The notes: generated by a model from the sequence alone, not told the origin. 34,114 nt of DNA from Clostridia bacterium (GCA_012800195.1 JAAZJU010000059.1:1-34114); one strand, 5' to 3'; shown: positions 23,941-32,014, counted from the stretch's first letter. Translations and numbers: made by a program.

Positions 23941-25139
23941 TCCAGCTCACCCCCAATTTTCCTAGCTACTGGGCCTAATCCTAACGGATTCCCCTCAATA
24001 TCAGTAATAACTATACCCACTTCCTCCACTTGACCTCGAAGATAACTTTTGCACCGTTCTTCCCCTTTTCTGGCTAATATTTCAAAAACTTCTTCATAGC
24101 CCTGTTTCCTGATTAAATTTACAGCCCCTTCCGTGGTAACCTGGGTTAGAATCTCTTTAAGAAAATTAGGTTTTGCTCCCAAGGTTCCTAACCAAGCGGC
24201 AATGGTTTCCAGTCTACCATCAGCGATGCGACTATGAGTATGGAAAATTCCCGAAGCTAGCTTAACCGTTTTTCCTAAATGTCCAATAATTAAAATCTTC
24301 TTAAAGCCTTCTTGAGCTCCCTTTTCCAGCATAAAACCTACGAAGTTACTCATTTGAGCCATCAATTCCTCGGGCAGATTGTATTTTTCTTGAGCAGCCT
24401 TTTCTCCTATTCTGCCAGGAACTAAAATTAAAGTATCGTAACCTAAGGCTTTAACCTGTCGGACTCTGACAACTAAGGAGTTTTTAAAGGCTTCCTCAGA
24501 CATAGGCTCCACTATGCCAGTAGTGCCTAAAATAGAAATGCCCCCTAAAATTCCTAACTGAGGATTCATGGTATGTAAAGCTTTTTCTTCACCACCGGGA
24601 ACACTGATGGTAATAAGGGCTCCCTGCCCTGGGTTAAGTAATTGTCCCACATTGTCCTTAATCATCCGTCGAGGCACGGGATTGATAGCAGCCTGGTTAG
24701 GGGGGATTTGCAGTCCAGACTTAGTAACCTGTCCTACCCCTGGTCCCCCTTGGATTACAATTTCGTTATCAGTAGTTAATTGAACCTGAGCTACAATAGG
24801 TAAACCATGGGTTATATCAGGATCATCCCCACCGTCCTTAATAACTGTACAGTAGGCAATATCTCCTTCTTTAGCTAAATCCTTAACAGGCACTCTTATC
24901 TTTTGGCCGCTGGGAAGGTCAACAACTACCTCACTCACAGCCTGGTTGGTTAATAACAATTGGGTTGCTGCCTTAGCTCCTGCGGTGGCACAGGTTCCAG
25001 TTGTTATGCCCCTGCGCCAATACCGCCCCTCTTGCCAAACCTTCTCCAAGCTATCACTTCTAAGAATTTTTTCATCTTTGTTTAATATTTTTTGAGAAGT
25101 CTCTTGTAAACCTTTTTCTTTAAGAATATGTTCGGTCAT
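23925..25139 (-). CDS. cbiD: Cobalt-precorrin-5B C1-methyltransferase (CbiD)
   Basis: CbiD methylates C-1 and is specific to the anaerobic pathway, so it marks this operon as the oxygen-independent route. The 404 residues have the family signature RRGITTGTCATAGAKAA (about residues 42-60). ISVPGGEEKALHTMNPQLGILGGISILGTTGIVEPMSEEAF (about 185-225) and the GHLGKTVKLASGIFHTHSRIADGR segment (about 283-306) are also typical. An acidic/Lys-rich extension of about 35 residues precedes the conserved start. GGAGGCTTATT precedes the ATG. It is the first gene after the cobalamin riboswitch and terminator. Confidence 0.96.
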   Translation of the reverse strand: MTEHILKEKGLQETSQKILNKDEKILRSDSLEKVWQEGRYWRRGITTGTCATAGAKAATQLLLTNQAVSEVVVDLPSGQKIRVPVKDLAKEGDIAYCTVIKDGGDDPDITHGLPIVAQVQLTTDNEIVIQGGPGVGQVTKSGLQIPPNQAAINPVPRRMIKDNVGQLLNPGQGALITISVPGGEEKALHTMNPQLGILGGISILGTTGIVEPMSEEAFKNSLVVRVRQVKALGYDTLILVPGRIGEKAAQEKYNLPEELMAQMSNFVGFMLEKGAQEGFKKILIIGHLGKTVKLASGIFHTHSRIADGRLETIAAWLGTLGAKPNFLKEILTQVTTEGAVNLIRKQGYEEVFEILARKGEERCKSYLRGQVEEVGIVITDIEGNPLGLGPVARKIGGELDWAIK

Positions 25140-25205
25140 AATAAGCCTCCTATATTCCAGTCTTTATTAAAATAATTTCTGCTAAAACTAGAATATGCTT
25201 TTCTA

Positions 25206-25242
25206 AAAAAACAAAACCTCTGCACGATAAGTACAGAGGTTT
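25206..25242 (-). terminator. Terminator between cobalamin riboswitch and cbiD
   Basis: AAACCTCTG pairs with CAGAGGTTT around an 11-nt loop, followed by TGTTTTTTT on the minus strand. Its CCTCTG arm could alternatively pair with CAGGGG at 25292-25297, a possible antiterminator with one wobble. Together with the aptamer this forms a transcriptional OFF switch. Confidence 0.85.
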
Positions 25243-25328
25243 ACCTCAAAAAAGACAGAAAACAATAGAGCTTTCCCATAATCTTTCCCTTCCCCTGCCC
25301 ATTACCCGTGGGTCATAACGGTGAACTT

Positions 25329-25493
25329 AGAATAAGTAGGTCTCCTGACTTAGAATCAACATCCATCTACGCCTTCCCAGAGCTCTTAACCCCAGTGGCA
25401 TTGTGTAGTAGGACTCCCCATCACAGTGGCGGAACCGCGCTGGATTTACACCAGACTTCCCGTATGTGCTTTAAAAGGCACATAACTTATTCC
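25329..25493 (-). promoter_or_regulatory. Cobalamin riboswitch
   Basis: The minus strand carries the conserved core GGGAAGTCTGGTG, then CGGTTCCGCCACTGTGATGGGGAG, the B12-box region ATGCCACTGGG...TGGGAAGGCG, and AGTCAGGAGACC. P1 is formed by GGAATAAG (25486-25493) with CTTATTCT (25329-25336). A peripheral hairpin, TATGTGC/GCACATA, lies near the 5' end. It precedes cbiD by about 190 nt with a terminator between, so adenosylcobalamin or a related form would shut the operon off. Confidence 0.96.
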
Positions 25494-25514
25494 GTTTCTT
25501 ATTAAATTGACATA

Positions 25515-25543
25515 ATCTTACCACTACAATTATAATAATGCAA
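25515..25543 (-). promoter_or_regulatory. Candidate promoter of the cbi operon
   Basis: TTGCAT (25538-25543), a 17-nt spacer and TAAGAT (25515-25520) on the minus strand would start transcription near 25508, just before P1 of the riboswitch. The match is moderate; a TATAAT also occurs inside the spacer. Confidence 0.45.
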
Positions 25544-25589
25544 CTATTGAAAACTTTCCACATGTTATTTCTGGATTAGTTGATTTAGC

Positions 25590-26927
25590 CTACCCTTTGG
25601 CCTCCTTTTGTTCAGCATCAGACAGGCAAACAACCGCACTTTCCAATCTGCGGTCTTTAATCTTTTTAACCTTTATGATTAACCCATATTCCTCAAGCTC
25701 TGGTGTACTACCATCGCTTGGGATAGTTCCTAAAATTCCAAAAACTAGGCCCCCAAAAGTTTCATATTCTTCAAAAGGTAACAATACGCCAAGCTGCTCT
25801 GCTACCTCATCAAGGGGCGCTATACCCTGTATACGCCAGGTTTTTGAATCTATAGGCTCAATCAATGGGGATTTTGCAGGCATGGAAATGTCATCTTCTA
25901 GATCTCCTACCAGTTCTTCCAACAAATCATTCATGGTGATAATCCCACTCATACCACCATATTCATCTACAACGACAGCAAAATGATTTCTAGACTTTTT
26001 CATATTGCGAAACAATACATCTGCCCGAACAGTTTCTGGGACAAAACAGGCAGGTTGTACAGCATTTTCCATCACCTGATCACGAGTTTTATTTTTTAGT
26101 CTAAAATAATCCTTTGCGTTTAAAACTCCGATTATATCATCTGGGCTATCTGAACAAATGGGATAGATAGAATATCTACTTTCATTGATAGTCTGTTCCC
26201 ATTGTTCATCGGTTTCATCCAGCCACAAAACAGTAACCTCAGTACGATGAGTCATTATCTCTCCAGCGGAAGTATCATCGAATTCAAATATGTTTTGTAT
26301 CATATCCTGTTCATCAGGCAATATGGTACCTTTTTGTTTGCCCACATCTAATATCATGCGGATTTCTTCCTCTACATTTTCTTCCTCAACACTATGAGGA
26401 TCAATACCAAAAAGCCGTAAAATACCATTGGTTGATATGGTGAAAAGCCAAACCACAGGGGTAAATATTTTACTAACCACATAGATAAGGCCAGACATTC
26501 CCAGAGCAATTTGTTCTGCTTTTTTCATGGCCAACCGTTTAGGAATCAATTCGCCAAGCAGTACAGTGAAATAGGTTAATAGAATTGTAATAGTAGCCAC
26601 AGATAAAATGCTGACCATGGCTGCAGGAATATTAATACCAATATTAACAAACCACTCTACCAAACGATCAGAAAAATTCTCTGTTGCAACAGCACTACTT
26701 AAAAGATTGACTAAAGTAATGCCAATTTGAATTGTAGCTAGAAAGCCTGCAGGTTGTTCAAGTAGCTCAGTGAGACGTAAGGCACGCTTATCTCCAGCAG
26801 TAGCCAGCTTTGCCAACTTATTATCATTCATAGAGATAACAGCAATTTCCGCACAAGCAAAAACTGCATTAAGACCTATAAATATAAGCTGAAGCAAAAA
26901 TAACCATATCAAAGGACTCGTATCCAA
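25590..26927 (-). CDS. HlyC/CorC-family membrane protein (DUF21, CBS pair, CorC_HlyC)
   Basis: This integral membrane protein of 445 residues belongs to the CorC/CNNM-like group, linked in several bacteria to Mg2+ or Co2+ efflux. The DUF21 transmembrane domain spans about residues 1-190 (LNAVFACAEIAVISMN, LVNLLSSAVATE, ELIPKRLAMKKAE). Then come a CBS pair (about 200-330, with MTHRTEVTVLWLDE and FAVVVDEYGGMSGIITMNDLLEELVGDLEDD) and a C-terminal CorC_HlyC domain (about 345-430). The start is a TTG with GGGAGG 8-9 nt upstream. The gene follows a 260-nt leader with its own promoter, a terminator and alternative pairings, so it is probably regulated by transcription attenuation. The older name hemolysin is not supported by function. 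Confidence 0.9.
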   Translation of the reverse strand: MDTSPLIWLFLLQLIFIGLNAVFACAEIAVISMNDNKLAKLATAGDKRALRLTELLEQPAGFLATIQIGITLVNLLSSAVATENFSDRLVEWFVNIGINIPAAMVSILSVATITILLTYFTVLLGELIPKRLAMKKAEQIALGMSGLIYVVSKIFTPVVWLFTISTNGILRLFGIDPHSVEEENVEEEIRMILDVGKQKGTILPDEQDMIQNIFEFDDTSAGEIMTHRTEVTVLWLDETDEQWEQTINESRYSIYPICSDSPDDIIGVLNAKDYFRLKNKTRDQVMENAVQPACFVPETVRADVLFRNMKKSRNHFAVVVDEYGGMSGIITMNDLLEELVGDLEDDISMPAKSPLIEPIDSKTWRIQGIAPLDEVAEQLGVLLPFEEYETFGGLVFGILGTIPSDGSTPELEEYGLIIKVKKIKDRRLESAVVCLSDAEQKEAKG

Positions 26928-27188
26928 GATTTTATCCTCCCAAATATATCTTTAAATTCTAGTTTTTTTGCAACTTTTGCGATAGGTTATATGGTGTTTA
27001 TTATAATAAAAAAACACACAACAAAAAGGACAACATTAAATTGCCCTCTGCTCTGTGTTTGAAATATTTTAACGCTTGTCCTGATCTCCTAAAAATAGTT
27101 AATTCCGTGTATTGTCTGTATCGTCGGTTAGGAGGCTCCGAAGCAGAAGCGTAAGATTCCTTCACTGCTTGTACACCTATCCTTTCAA
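26928..27188 (-). promoter_or_regulatory. Structured leader of the HlyC/CorC gene, unassigned riboswitch-like element
   Basis: The transcript from the promoter at 27195-27223 would carry about 260 nt before the TTG start. Pairings seen are GGATAGG/CCTAACC (27176-27182 with 27126-27132, one mismatch), enclosing AAGCAG..AAG/CTTCTGCTT. The competing CTCCTAA/TTAGGAG is perfect (27128-27134 with 27086-27092), and AGGACAA/TTGTCCT is perfect (27076-27082 with 27027-27033). The last of these invades the terminator at 27008-27060. This is the architecture of a switch. I looked for M-box, yybP-ykoY and NiCo-type cores and found no convincing match. The remaining stretch holds no ORF. Confidence 0.6.
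27008..27060 (-). terminator. Leader terminator upstream of the HlyC/CorC gene
   Basis: On the minus strand AAACACAGAGCAGAGGGCAA folds onto TTGTCCTTTTTGTTGTGTGTTT as a long imperfect stem (outer AAACACA/TGTGTTT, inner GGCAA/TTGTC), followed by seven T. It lies about 80 nt before the start codon, so it would attenuate transcription into the gene unless disrupted. Confidence 0.75.
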
Positions 27189-27194
27189 TGATTT

Positions 27195-27223
27195 AATATA
27201 ATATACTCCATCACACTTGTCAA
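27195..27223 (-). promoter_or_regulatory. Promoter of the HlyC/CorC transcription unit
   Basis: TTGACA (27218-27223), a 17-nt spacer and TATATT (27195-27200) on the minus strand form a near-consensus sigma-A promoter, starting transcription near 27188. It begins 25 bp after the stop of the DUF4125 gene. Confidence 0.75.
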
Positions 27224-27247
27224 TTCCTTTTAAAAATAGGAAATTTA

Positions 27248-27871
27248 TCATTTATTTATAACTCTTTCCCTTAATTTTTCTTCAAGTTCATCTACAGATT
27301 TATAGCCATATTTGCAAGCCGTGTTATTCAGAATCATAACAGGCAGGTTTTTTCCTTCTTTTTTGATCCCTTTAATCATATTAAGAAGAAGAGCAAGTGT
27401 GTTTGTTGAATATGTTTTTAATTCACCAACCATATATGTTTCAATGGAAACTACATTAGGTCCATCTTCGCTACTATATAGTGGTCTTCCTTGACTAGCC
27501 GCTAAAGGATATCTTGCATGCATATCCTCCGTCCACTCCATTTTAATTCTAGAAATTTCTTCGATCAGGTTTTCTTTTTCCTCACTAATTTCCGGAAGCA
27601 CATCTTTTATCGCCGAAAACTCTCCAGGTGAAGTAAACTCCATCATATACGCATACTTTTCTGTTAAAAGGTTTCTGCCAGATGCTTCAGCTTCCAAGAG
27701 ATCATTTAAATAGCTTTGGAGAACCTCTTGATTCCATGCCTCAAATTGACTGGCACGCATAGCAATAAAAGTCTGCTTGTTATTTTGACAATCAGCTCTA
27801 CCACCCTTATTGTTTACTTTATCGAACATACCCCACTCAAGCTTTATTATGTTTGCAATTAATTCTCTCAC
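27248..27871 (-). CDS. DUF4125 family protein
   Basis: The function is unknown. The sequence fits the DUF4125 family from start to end. It begins VRELIANIIKLEWGMFDKVNNKGGRADCQNN, then QTFIAMRASQFEAW, LLTEKYAYMMEFT, a central acidic helix, SQGRPLYSSEDGPNVVSIETYMVGELKTYS, and ILNNTACKYGYKSVDELEEKL. It looks soluble and mostly alpha-helical, with no signal peptide or membrane segment. The track ORF starts at 28015, but GGAGGGAGTAAA directly precedes a GTG at 27871, giving 208 residues, the family size. The upstream in-frame stretch is non-coding and partly covered by the polY-operon terminator. No clear promoter or terminator of its own is seen. Confidence 0.82.
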   Translation of the reverse strand: MRELIANIIKLEWGMFDKVNNKGGRADCQNNKQTFIAMRASQFEAWNQEVLQSYLNDLLEAEASGRNLLTEKYAYMMEFTSPGEFSAIKDVLPEISEEKENLIEEISRIKMEWTEDMHARYPLAASQGRPLYSSEDGPNVVSIETYMVGELKTYSTNTLALLLNMIKGIKKEGKNLPVMILNNTACKYGYKSVDELEEKLRERVINK

Positions 27872-27992
27872 TTTACTCCCTCCTTCAGCTTTCCTCCATG
27901 TATTACCATTATATAAACAATATGTAAAAGAATGAATATAATTTCCGAAAGCTTCTAGGATACCGATGCTGTCAACAAAAATTTCTGGTACA

Positions 27993-28032
27993 AATAAAAA
28001 ACTACAGCTAACCAAAGGATTAACCGTAGTTT
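27993..28032 (-). terminator. Terminator downstream of the polY-yolD pair
   Basis: AAACTAC (28026-28032) pairs with GTAGTTT (27999-28005) on the minus strand, with partial extension of the stem inward (GGTTAA opposite TTAGC), followed by TTTTTTATTT. Confidence 0.7.
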
Positions 28033-28097
28033 AAATTTTTGAAATAAACTTTATATATTTTATATTTCCATAGTCAAATATTTTCTAGACCGCTATC

Positions 28098-28430
28098 TCA
28101 GTCTGAGAATGTAATCTCAACAATATCCTCAAAGGGTATTTCCATATTCACTATCCGTAGTACACGGTTGACCTTATCAAACAAGGTAACAGTACCAGTA
28201 GTCTGGATATACTCACCATCTTGAAAATAGGTGATAGTTATAACCATGCCCTTTTGGAGTAATTGTATCTTCTGGTTAAGCTCCATCGCCATTTCTTCTG
28301 ATAATATTATTCTAGGAACAATAACTTTTTCCTTTTTTTCTAGAGCCTCCCTAAGTCCCTGAACGGCAGCGAAAGGCATAAACTGCTTTGCTCGCTCAGG
28401 GATAGGCATCTTTTTCCTTGTTCTATTCAC
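28098..28430 (-). CDS. YolD-like protein, partner of the Y-family polymerase
   Basis: This is a YolD-like family protein of 111 residues. The defining motif is PERAKQFMPFAAVQGLREALEKKE near the N-terminus, followed by a small beta-rich C-terminal domain (ITITYFQDGEYIQTTGTVTLFDKVNRVLRI). YolD proteins are commonly encoded next to UvrX/UmuC-type polymerases on phages and plasmids and have been proposed to act like UmuD. The molecular role is not firmly established. The track start at 28538 lies inside polY in another frame. The GTG at 28430, 11 nt after GGAGG and overlapping the polY stop by 8 bp, is the likely start. Confidence 0.85.
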   Translation of the reverse strand: MNRTRKKMPIPERAKQFMPFAAVQGLREALEKKEKVIVPRIILSEEMAMELNQKIQLLQKGMVITITYFQDGEYIQTTGTVTLFDKVNRVLRIVNMEIPFEDIVEITFSD

Positions 28431-29700
28431 CGCTTTTATGACCTCCAATCTGTCTGTTGCGTTCGATGGTAGTAGCAGCTTCTTCAAGGTCCATAGCCTT
28501 GATAATTGTATTTTTTCCGTATTTCTTTTTAACATCAAGTACGGCTTTTTGTATTTTGTAATTGCGCTCTAGATCTTCACCCACATTGTCAAACAGACTA
28601 AGCTGCTGGCTTTGGGCCTCTGTTGGAACGACTTTATTGCAGGTGATGTTCACCCGACGAATTGGTTTATTGCGGTCAACAACCCGTTCGTACAGACTGA
28701 CAACAGCTGGAATTATTATACTATTGGCATTAGTCTGCGTTCCAAAGGATATAGTACCTTTAGCTGGTTTCGCTTTCAGAACATTAGAATATCCCACATA
28801 GATGGTAACCGACCCTGTGACAAGATCTTTATCCACCAAATCAAGGCACATTAAATCCATCATCTCGCGGATTATCAGCCGGCCTTCTTCAAAGGAATAA
28901 TCCCGCATGAGAACTTGACCGCTGGTTAGACTGTTGTTCTTAGGTTTATAAGCTTTGATATCTGCTATGGTTGTCGGTTCCCGCCCCCAAGCGTGATCAA
29001 TAAGTAGCTCTGCATCGATGCCAAATTCTTTATACAACATCTCTTCATTGGCCTGAGCTACCTGTCCCATGGTATGGATGCCAAGCTTTTCAAGTCGCGT
29101 GGCAATACCAGTACCCACACGCCAGAAATCCGTGATGGGGCGATGTTCCCAAAGTGTCCGTCGATAGCTTTCCTCATCCAGGTAGCCGATAAAGTCTGGG
29201 CTGTGTTTCGCGGTAATATCCAGCGCAATTTTTGCAAGGTACAGATTTGTACCAATACCACAAGTGGCAGGAACACCAACATTGTTCATAATCTCCGCCA
29301 TAAGCTTTATAGCCATTTCCTTAGCCGTCAATCCATAAATGGGAAGATAAGAGGTAATATCTAGAAATGCCTCATCAATGGAATATACATGGATGTCATC
29401 TTTAGAGATATATTTGAGATAAATCCCGTATATCTCGGCAGCATAGTCAATGTATTTCTGCATTCTAGGAGGAGCCATAATGTATTCGATATTCTTCGGT
29501 ATTTCAAACACACGACAACGATTACGAATGCCCAGGGACTTCATGGCAGGAGTAATTGCGAGACAAATAGTTTTATCTGAGCGTTCTGGATCTGCAACCA
29601 CCAGGTTAGTAGTCATGGGGTCCAACCCACGCTCTACACATTCTACGGAAGCATAAAAGGATTTTAGGTCAATACAGAGATAGATGTGTTGCTTTGCCAT
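28423..29700 (-). CDS. Y-family DNA polymerase (UvrX/UmuC-like, YqjW type)
   Basis: This is a translesion DNA polymerase of 425 residues from the ATG at 29700, supported by GGAGGGG five to six bases upstream; the track ORF start at 29757 is rejected. Catalytic residues are Asp11 (LCIDLKSFYASVE) and Asp109-Glu110 (YSIDEAFLDIT). The little-finger domain is followed by QQLSLFDN, a canonical sliding-clamp-binding motif. The long N-terminal pattern VADPERSDKTICLAITPAMKSLGI is typical of the Firmicutes UvrX/YqjW branch often carried by mobile elements. It is fused by overlap to a YolD-like gene. I see no Gram-positive LexA/DinR box in the 77 bp before it, so it may be read from guaA. Confidence 0.9.
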   Translation of the reverse strand: MAKQHIYLCIDLKSFYASVECVERGLDPMTTNLVVADPERSDKTICLAITPAMKSLGIRNRCRVFEIPKNIEYIMAPPRMQKYIDYAAEIYGIYLKYISKDDIHVYSIDEAFLDITSYLPIYGLTAKEMAIKLMAEIMNNVGVPATCGIGTNLYLAKIALDITAKHSPDFIGYLDEESYRRTLWEHRPITDFWRVGTGIATRLEKLGIHTMGQVAQANEEMLYKEFGIDAELLIDHAWGREPTTIADIKAYKPKNNSLTSGQVLMRDYSFEEGRLIIREMMDLMCLDLVDKDLVTGSVTIYVGYSNVLKAKPAKGTISFGTQTNANSIIIPAVVSLYERVVDRNKPIRRVNITCNKVVPTEAQSQQLSLFDNVGEDLERNYKIQKAVLDVKKKYGKNTIIKAMDLEEAATTIERNRQIGGHKSGE

Positions 29701-29777
29701 TTTTTCCCCTCCTGACCCTTGAGTTTCCAAAAAACTCCTTCCCCTTGAAACAGACATGGGGTACTACTTAAAATGGG

Positions 29778-31319
29778 TTACTCCCACTCTATTGTCCCAG
29801 GGGGCTTGCTAGTTATGTCAAAAACTACTCGATTAACATGTTCAACTTCGTTAACGATTCTATTAGAAATTTTCTCTAATAAATCATAGGGTAGCTTTGC
29901 CCAATCAGCACTCAAGGCATCATCGCTTTCTACAGCCCGAAAAACTATTGGATAAGCATAGGTCCTACCATCACCCATTACTCCTACTGATTTAATGGTA
30001 GGTAATATAGCAAAAGTCTGCCAGATTTTTTCATAAAGGCCAGCCTTTCTAATTTCCTCTAAAATTATCCTATCAGCTTCTCTTAAAATATCCAATCTTT
30101 CTGGAGTTATTTCACCAATGATTCTAATGGCTAAACCAGGTCCCGGGAAAGGTTGACGATTAACAATCTCAGAAGGTAAGCCTAATTCTCTGGCTACCTG
30201 TCTTACTTCATCTTTAAATAGATTTCTCAGAGGTTCGACTAATTGGAATTTCATATCTTCGGGAAGGCCACCCACATTATGATGACTTTTAATGGTTTCC
30301 GCTGTTTCTGTACCACTTTCAATAACATCAGAATAAAGGGTGCCTTGAACTAAAAATTCAATATTACCAAGCTTAGCTGCTTCTTCTTCAAATACCCTGA
30401 TAAACTCTTCCCCAATTATTTTTCTTTTTTCCTCGGGATCAGTAATACCAGCTACTTTATTTAAAAATCTTTCCTTGGCATCCACAAAGTCTAAGGGGAT
30501 ACCAAATTTCTCTCCAAAGATTTCCTTAACCTGCTCAGGTTCGTTCTTTCTCATAAATCCATGATCAACAAAGATACAGGTTAGTTTATCTCCTATAGCT
30601 TTATGTACTAAGATTGCTGCTACTGAGGAGTCTATACCACCACTTAACCCGCAGATAACTTTTTTATTACCTACTTTTTGGCGAATACTTTCAATCTCTT
30701 CACAAATAAAGCAACCCATAGTCCAGTCTGCCTGACACTTACATATTTCGAATAAAAAGTTTTCTAATATTTTCGTACCATTGACAGTATGTTTTACCTC
30801 GGGATGAAATTGGACTCCATAAAGGGCTTTCTCCTCATTGGCAAAGGCCGCAAAGGGTGTATGGGCTGTTTGTCCGATACTGATAAAGCCTTCAGGAACC
30901 ATAGAAATATAATCCCCGTGACTCATCCAACACTCTTGCTCATTATCCATATTTAAAAAAAGTTTGCTCTGGTTATCGGCCTTCATAATGGCTTTACCAT
31001 ATTCCCGAGTGGTGGCCTTTTCTACAGTGCCACCCAGTAGGTGGGTTATTAATTGCATACCGTAACATATACCTAATATGGGAATACCTAATTTCAATAT
31101 CTCGGGATCACATTTGGGAGAGTTTTCTCCATAAACACTAGCGGGGCCGCCAGAAAAAATAATACCCTTAGGATTATATCCCTTAATTGTTTCTAGGGAT
31201 ACATTGTAAGGTAACATTTCCGAATAGACATTTAAATCCCTCAATCGTTTTGTTATCAGTTGATTGGTCTGGCCTCCAAAATCTAGTACTAACACGGTAT
31301 CATGTTTTCCCCAATCCAT
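29778..31319 (-). CDS. guaA: GMP synthase (glutamine-hydrolysing)
   Basis: GuaA aminates XMP to GMP. The N-terminal class I glutaminase domain is intact: LGICYGMQL with Cys85, and FHPEV with His172 and Glu174. The ATP pyrophosphatase domain has SGGIDSS at 226-232, and the C-terminal dimerisation domain ends [13 protein letters not shown], as in the family. Length 513 is normal. GGAGG lies 7 nt before the ATG. It follows hpt with a hairpin between them and no separate promoter recognised, so it is probably co-transcribed with hpt. It is the internal control showing that this genome keeps a Cys-dependent triad glutaminase here, unlike PurQ and CbiA. Confidence 0.98.
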   Translation of the reverse strand: MDWGKHDTVLVLDFGGQTNQLITKRLRDLNVYSEMLPYNVSLETIKGYNPKGIIFSGGPASVYGENSPKCDPEILKLGIPILGICYGMQLITHLLGGTVEKATTREYGKAIMKADNQSKLFLNMDNEQECWMSHGDYISMVPEGFISIGQTAHTPFAAFANEEKALYGVQFHPEVKHTVNGTKILENFLFEICKCQADWTMGCFICEEIESIRQKVGNKKVICGLSGGIDSSVAAILVHKAIGDKLTCIFVDHGFMRKNEPEQVKEIFGEKFGIPLDFVDAKERFLNKVAGITDPEEKRKIIGEEFIRVFEEEAAKLGNIEFLVQGTLYSDVIESGTETAETIKSHHNVGGLPEDMKFQLVEPLRNLFKDEVRQVARELGLPSEIVNRQPFPGPGLAIRIIGEITPERLDILREADRIILEEIRKAGLYEKIWQTFAILPTIKSVGVMGDGRTYAYPIVFRAVESDDALSADWAKLPYDLLEKISNRIVNEVEHVNRVVFDITSKPPGTIEWE

Positions 31320-31360
31320 TATTAGGCCTCCTCAAGTTGGTTCATAATATTAATAAAGAA

Positions 31361-31380
31361 GATACCCCCTGTGGGGTATC
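31361..31380 (-). terminator. Hairpin between hpt and guaA, weak terminator or attenuator
   Basis: GATACCCC-ACAG-GGGGTATC is a perfect 8-bp GC-rich stem 10 bp past the hpt stop, followed by TTCTTTATT on the minus strand. The interrupted U-tract suggests partial termination before guaA. Confidence 0.6.
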
Positions 31381-31389
31381 GAACTTGTC

Positions 31390-31926
31390 TTATTTATATG
31401 CTTCTGAATCTAGGACAGCAACATAAGGAAGATTGCGGTATTTCTCCGCAAAATCTAAGCCATAACCTACTACAAATTCATCGGGAATAGAATAGCCACA
31501 ATAATCTGGTGTTATATCAGCCTTTCTTCTTTCTGGTTTATCTAAAAAGGTACAGATTTTAATACTGGCTGGACCTCTGCTTTTCAAGTTTTCAACTAGG
31601 TACTTCAAAGTTAGACCAGTATCAACAATATCTTCCACGATTATTATATGTTTGTTTTCAATGCTTTCATTGAGGTCTTTTAATATTCTTACTACCCCAG
31701 AGGAAGAAGTGGAAGATCCATAGCTAGAAACAGCCATAAAGTCAATATCAACGGGTATTTTAACTTCCCTGATTAAGTCAGCCATGAATACTACAGCACC
31801 TTTTAAAACGCAAATCATCAAAAGGTCCTTTCCTTGGTAATCCTTGCTTATTTGGGCGCCAAGTTCCTCAATTTTTTCCTTAATTTTTTCCTCAGAAATC
31901 AGTACTTTCTTTGTATATTTATCCAT
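31390..31926 (-). CDS. hpt: Hypoxanthine(-guanine) phosphoribosyltransferase
   Basis: Hpt salvages hypoxanthine and often guanine to IMP and GMP with PRPP. The 178 residues match the family. The PRPP motif IIIVEDIVDTGLTL is at 94-107. The N-terminal LKGAVVFMADLIREV loop, SSYGSSTSSSG flexible loop and KPERRK...YCGYSIPDEFVVGYGLDFAEKYRNLPYVAVL are typical. Its strong promoter and lack of any riboswitch suggest constitutive expression, in contrast to the guanine-switched xpt. An AGGAGG lies about 12 nt before the ATG. Confidence 0.97.
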   Translation of the reverse strand: MDKYTKKVLISEEKIKEKIEELGAQISKDYQGKDLLMICVLKGAVVFMADLIREVKIPVDIDFMAVSSYGSSTSSSGVVRILKDLNESIENKHIIIVEDIVDTGLTLKYLVENLKSRGPASIKICTFLDKPERRKADITPDYCGYSIPDEFVVGYGLDFAEKYRNLPYVAVLDSEAYK

Positions 31927-31985
31927 CTTTAAAGCCCGCCTCCTCTATAAGTGCATCTATTTATATACCCTTTAAACACGCCAAA

Positions 31986-32014
31986 ATTATATCAACGAGC
32001 CTACTTTATGTCAA
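31986..32014 (-). promoter_or_regulatory. Consensus promoter of hpt
   Basis: TTGACA (32009-32014), a 17-nt spacer and TATAAT (31986-31991) on the minus strand match the sigma-A consensus at every position. The start site would be near 31979. Confidence 0.88.

Noticed and set aside
25308-25505. Plus-strand ORF of 65 aa
   Set aside because: It lies opposite the cobalamin riboswitch, which fully explains the sequence conservation; no ribosome site.
27100-27188. M-box (Mg2+) riboswitch, because the plus strand reads GTTAGGAGGCTCC
   Set aside because: The resemblance is on the strand opposite to transcription and covers only one short motif; the rest of the M-box core is missing on both strands.
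27872-28015. N-terminal extension of the DUF4125 protein in the track ORF
   Set aside because: The stretch runs through the polY-operon terminator region and is not family-like; GGAGGGAGTAAA-GTG marks the real start.
29074-29364. Plus-strand ORFs opposite the Y-family polymerase (also 28562-28854, 29389-29656)
   Set aside because: They are antisense shadows of a well-supported coding gene with no ribosome sites or recognisable domains.
29701-29777. LexA/DinR SOS box before the Y-family polymerase
   Set aside because: I looked for a GAAC-N4-GTTC-type dyad and found none; only an unrelated GAGTTT/AAACTC hairpin.
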